Positions 61,901 through 64,000 of a DNA stretch of 64,000 nucleotides are shown here, piece by piece; position 1 is the stretch's first letter; each line of letters opens with the position of its first letter. The position numbers were made by a program, and so were the translations under genes. The notes under the pieces are model-generated. The model had not been told where the DNA came from. It saw only the letters and a program-made list of their open reading frames with translations, and did not search any database. The stretch is from DASTSN01 sp035760665 (GTDB taxonomy: Bacteria > Bacteroidota > Bacteroidia > Chitinophagales > Chitinophagaceae), in the NCBI GenBank assembly GCA_035760665.1, contig DASTSN010000022.1, positions 1-64,000 of the forward strand, read 5' to 3'.

Positions 61901-62272
61901 TTTATTGCGCAGGATAAATACCTGAGCAAGCACAAAGGACAGAATGCTGAAAGAAACGGCGCAAAATATCCCTGGTTTAACCGTGTGGACTTCAACTTCC
62001 AGCAGGAAATCTTCAACAACATTGGAAAACAAAGACACTCTTTGCAGCTGAATGTTGCCGTTGTGAACTTCCTGAACCTGTTAAACCACAACTGGGGTAT
62101 CCGGAAAACTTATGTGGTAAACAACCCGCTGAAACTGAACAGCGTTGTGAACGGCGTTCCATATTTCCAGTTAGCTACTTACAAGGGAGATTTGATTCGC
62201 AGTACGTTTGTCAATGTTAACTCTACCAGCACAACATGGGGTATCCAGTTAGGTTTAAAATATATGTTCTAA
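58964..62272 (+). CDS. Oar-like TonB-dependent receptor
   Basis: A 1102-residue outer-membrane receptor. Signal peptide to about residue 20 (ATVAALHAQ), then a carboxypeptidase-regulatory-like domain (SSITGTVTDDKGEPLVGATI, about 25-44), a plug (DYIRITPQANGNSFAGRDGR, LNNVQVDGANLNNN) and a large 22-strand barrel ending NSTSTTWGIQLGLKYMF with a terminal phenylalanine. Oar-like proteins take up large or protein substrates; the ligand is unknown. It is followed by its own terminator. Confidence 0.92.
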   Translation: MLKRIILALFAFATVAALHAQVTTSSITGTVTDDKGEPLVGATITAIHQPSGTKYVTISKNGGVFNMPGLRAGGPYKVTIDFVGFKQHVVEGFDLALGDAYNITANMSSEAVDLSAVVVSTTRRRAFQDKSGASTNIGSIQLSTLPTISRSITDYIRITPQANGNSFAGRDGRLNNVQVDGANLNNNFGLSSDLLPGGGNPISLDAYQEITVNISPFDVKQSGFTGAGVSAITKSGTNTFHGSVYGSYRNQNYNGTNVAGTKLSSPPATSNKIYGLTLGGPIIKNKLFFFVNAEMEKSNRPGITYSPKGGSGNGTESNVPIDSLQKLSDFLQSQYGFDPGAYDNFPNFEAKNHKILAKIDWNINTSHKLTVKYSDYLSNDLNSASGSGGINGASSQSSIVSYWGSYRFGTNAMAFSNINYTIEDKVKSGTIELNSNFKGKFANQFLATLTKISSIKGHNGPTFPFVDILGLTPGSKNNYMAFGNEPFNGNNNQVINDIYSVTDNFSYFAGKHTLTAGASYEFQKVGNMFMPGSQGYYVFGSLDDFINNRAPKLFSINYSLVPGQDAVFSANLKVGQLGIYAQDEYNINPRFKLTYGLRIDHPVFPEQPLENAAVSALSLLDKNGNPTNYSTGKWPKEGIYFSPRAGFRWDVYGDKSLIVRGGSGVFTGRIPFVYLTNVPSNSGMYQFGTLITNTSDLQNFLFNPDPKAYNPNYNTSLSTQYPNYFPTTAGTVAPGSFAITAPNFRFPQVWRNDLAMEQRLGKGWTVTVEALYTKDIKDAVMRNANQVIDADGTVTIAPGQVRPRYSSISARRVNSNISNAIVLENSGRGGSLALTAQIAKSFSKGFYGSLAYTYTLAHEVSPNPGSQATSNWSGVYTSGTQNDLELAYSQYAVPHRIVGTFSYRVEYIKHLASTFTLYYEGAVQGLYSYIYNGDINNDGNTADLMYIPKDPSEINFVDLPASGSTPAFTAQQQSDAFFQFIAQDKYLSKHKGQNAERNGAKYPWFNRVDFNFQQEIFNNIGKQRHSLQLNVAVVNFLNLLNHNWGIRKTYVVNNPLKLNSVVNGVPYFQLATYKGDLIRSTFVNVNSTSTTWGIQLGLKYMF

Positions 62273-62293
62273 ACCAACAGGTACTTTCATTAT

Positions 62294-62331
62294 AAAAAAA
62301 GAGGTCGTCTTTCAAAGCGACCTCTTTTTTT
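62294..62331 (+). terminator. Terminator of the TonB-dependent receptor gene
   Basis: GAGGTCG / CGACCTC (62301-62307 and 62318-62324) extended by an A7/T7 pair, with loop TCTTTCAAAG. The A-tract on the other side means it can also act for the leftward esterase gene. Confidence 0.92.
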
Positions 62332-62383
62332 GTTATTTAGAAGATGATATGAAAATTAACCCAGGAATATTGATTAATACCGT

Positions 62384-63205
62384 TTACCTGTTTGCGACTC
62401 CCCAGCCCCATTGCAAAAAAGCCGGCATAGCTTTGCCCCAGGTTTCTGCATCATGCTTCCCATCAGGCATTTCCAGGTAACAGATATCCTTTTCACGGTC
62501 GTATCCCTTCTTCACCAACTCGTTTATAATTGCCAGCGTATCATCTATGGAGTCAATAATACCATTATTATTCCTGTCATGCGTTTCATCCTTGTTGCCA
62601 CATTGCAGGAAAAACTTAAACCCGGAATGATAGGTAGCTTTTCGAATTTGCTGTTGCATAATCCGGTGCTGGTCATCGTCATATTGCTCATTTGCCTGAT
62701 CCAGTGACCGCCACCAGAACGAACCCGAGAAAACACCGGCTTTTGAAAATACGCCAGGATGATTCCAGACAATATCCAATGCCATCAATCCGCCCAGCGA
62801 AAAGCCGGCCATTGCTTGCTCTGAAAATGAAGGAATACAATACTTGTTTTTTACAAATGGTATCAGTTCTGTTAACACAAACGATGTGTAGTTGCCGGCC
62901 CTGGCACCGCGGCCCATATAGTCAGGTTGCGCAGCCACCCCATATTCCATTTTTCGATCTGCTCCGGCATGAATACCCACACAAACGATCGGCTTTAGCA
63001 AGCCCTGTGCCGTCATTCCGGCAAGCATTTCAGGGAAATGCATCTCCTCCAAAAGCTGACCGTCATTGATTAGTAATAAACTCAACTGCGAGGGATCGGG
63101 AATATTTACCGGTAAGTAAAAGTTGATCTCCACCTCCCGCCCCAGGTATGATGAGTGAACCTGCACCTTCTCTGTAAATAGAACCTTTGTATCGGCTGTT
63201 TGCAT
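62384..63205 (-). CDS. Esterase family (alpha/beta-hydrolase) protein
   Basis: A 273-residue cytoplasmic-looking alpha/beta hydrolase of the enterochelin-esterase-like group. EINFYLPVNIPDPSQLSLLLINDGQ... opens the fold, and the nucleophile elbow is MAGFSLGGLMALDI (GFSLG). GNKDETHDRNNNGIIDSIDD and DGKHDAETWGKAM supply the acid and histidine. The DRNNNGIIDSIDD stretch resembles a calcium-binding loop. Start ATG at 63205. A perfect TATTTTTG box lies at 63211-63218, five bases before the ATG. Divergent from the ATP-grasp gene. Confidence 0.9.
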   Translation of the reverse strand: MQTADTKVLFTEKVQVHSSYLGREVEINFYLPVNIPDPSQLSLLLINDGQLLEEMHFPEMLAGMTAQGLLKPIVCVGIHAGADRKMEYGVAAQPDYMGRGARAGNYTSFVLTELIPFVKNKYCIPSFSEQAMAGFSLGGLMALDIVWNHPGVFSKAGVFSGSFWWRSLDQANEQYDDDQHRIMQQQIRKATYHSGFKFFLQCGNKDETHDRNNNGIIDSIDDTLAIINELVKKGYDREKDICYLEMPDGKHDAETWGKAMPAFLQWGWGVANR

Positions 63206-63340
63206 ACGATCAAAAATAAACAAAGGCAACTAAATTGCGTTTATCAAACTTTTTATCCTCTCAGCATTATTTGTTTATATGGCTGGTAAAAAATAAATTT
63301 GGAAAAGCCCCTGACAAATCTTCTTTTTAAAACTTTATGT

Positions 63341-64000
63341 ATGAAAAAAATCGGCATCCTACATGGTAAAGAACGCTCTTTTCCCATTGCTTTTGTTGAA
63401 CGGATTAACAGTAAGGGGATCGATGACATAAAAGCTGAACCGGTCATGATCAGTAAGGCGTTGCAGGGCGAACCAAGCGGTTACACAGTCATTATAGACC
63501 GGATTTCTCAAGACGTTCCATTTTACAGAACGTATTTAAAAAATGCGGCTCTCACCGGCACCACTGTTATTAACAACCCGTTTTGGTGGAGTGCCGATGA
63601 TAAATATTTCAATAACTGCCTGATGACTAAAATCGGCGTGCCCGTTCCCAAAACAGTTATTTTGCCTTCCCGTGATTTACCAACCGACACCACAGATGAC
63701 TCATTCAGCAACCTGACGTATCCACTTGACTGGGAATCTATCTTTCAATACGTTGGTTTCCCCGCATATATGAAACCATTTGCCGGCGGTGGCTGGAAAA
63801 ATGTTTACCAACTAAATAGTGCTGATGATTTTTTTAAAAAACATGCCGAAACCGGTCAGCTGGTGATGCTGCTGCAGGAAGAAATCGTTTTTGAGGAATA
63901 TTACCGGTGCTATTGCATAGGCGGAAAATACGTACGCATCATGCCGTATGAACCGCGCAATCCGCATCACCTACGCTATGCAGCCAATTTCAAACCTTCC
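63341..64000 (+). CDS. ATP-grasp family protein (partial, cut by window end)
   Basis: An open frame of 220 codons that runs off the window. It begins KKIGILHGKERSFPIAFVER and reads YTVIIDRISQDVPFYRTYLK, INNPFWWSADDKYFNNCLM and KIGVPVPKTVILP, the pre-ATP-grasp and N-lobe region. GFPAYMKPFAGGGWKNVYQL (about 141-160) is the ATP-lid glycine motif, and the adenine strand follows at LVMLLQEEIVFEEYYRCYCI. The C-terminal metal-binding residues lie outside. Such proteins ligate carboxylates to amines; the partners are unknown. An esterase gene is divergently adjacent. Confidence 0.8.
   Translation, partial: MKKIGILHGKERSFPIAFVERINSKGIDDIKAEPVMISKALQGEPSGYTVIIDRISQDVPFYRTYLKNAALTGTTVINNPFWWSADDKYFNNCLMTKIGVPVPKTVILPSRDLPTDTTDDSFSNLTYPLDWESIFQYVGFPAYMKPFAGGGWKNVYQLNSADDFFKKHAETGQLVMLLQEEIVFEEYYRCYCIGGKYVRIMPYEPRNPHHLRYAANFKPS

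Overview
The window is chromosomal DNA from a member of the Bacteroidota, most likely family Chitinophagaceae. Signs of this are genes typical of the phylum (an Oar-like TonB-dependent receptor, a DUF5683 gene behind parAB, a GH3-family enzyme beside dxr, a UbiA-like membrane protein), start regions with little Shine-Dalgarno signal, and upstream boxes of the Bacteroidota form TAnnTTTG, sometimes with a TTG/TTTG about 19-22 bases further upstream. The taxonomic call is by gene content and promoter style only. I see no rRNA genes, insertion sequences or prophage.

Layout. 1-295 is the edge of a CRISPR array (four identical 47-bp repeats, 30-bp spacers, subtype II-C style) that continues off the left side; no cas gene is inside the window. 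455-8844 is a patchwork of small accessory genes: DUF1801, SDR, a Crp-like regulator coupled to a DUF3267 membrane protein, a VOC protein with a signal-like N-terminus, then a rightward run SRPBCC - VOC - double VOC - DoxX ending in a decayed RibD-type reductase, a GlxA/AraC-type regulator and a four-helix membrane protein. 9311-13494 (minus) carries GH3-like enzyme - dxr - rseP. 13639-14258 is rplU-rpmA, followed by a 36-residue Lys/Ala histone-tail-like protein with its own promoter-like boxes and a strong terminator. 14565-20779 holds a PolX/PHP protein convergent with a mazG - giant histidine kinase pair. 20903-26383 has a secreted YD-like repeat protein, a tandem pair of PNPOx-like flavoproteins, a CHAD protein, a second kinase and a GT2 glycosyltransferase, with three tRNA genes nearby (Leu-GAG, Gly-GCC, Leu-TAA).

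26737-30060 (minus) is a two-gene unit: an MprF-type aminoacyl-lipid synthase/flippase and, six bases after it, an AcvB/VirJ-type hydrolase. These are predicted to make and break the same aminoacylated lipid and are the most interesting pairing here. 30217-35780 (minus) is a complete tripartite RND metal efflux operon (outer-membrane factor, lipoprotein adaptor, CzcA/CusA pump). 35908-40443 has a LuxE-like acyltransferase, a lipoprotein, a UbiA-like protein, an M42 peptidase and bioB. 40736-47027 (minus) has lon, two outer-membrane barrel proteins, a membrane metallophosphoesterase and an FMN reductase. 47176-57555 (plus) has a UPF0173 hydrolase, parA-parB-DUF5683-dapB, a small membrane protein, a free Met-R-sulfoxide reductase and a 1621-codon TamB-like protein. 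The end holds ribBA, an Oar-like TonB-dependent receptor, an esterase and, divergent from it, an ATP-grasp gene cut by the window edge.

Most of the window is housekeeping or envelope biology. The parts that merit a second look are the promoter-like sequence inside each CRISPR repeat, the mprF/acvB pair, the PolX protein without polymerase aspartates, the histone-tail-like mini-protein, the decayed reductase, and the repeated use of -7 boxes so close to start codons that leaderless mRNAs are likely.
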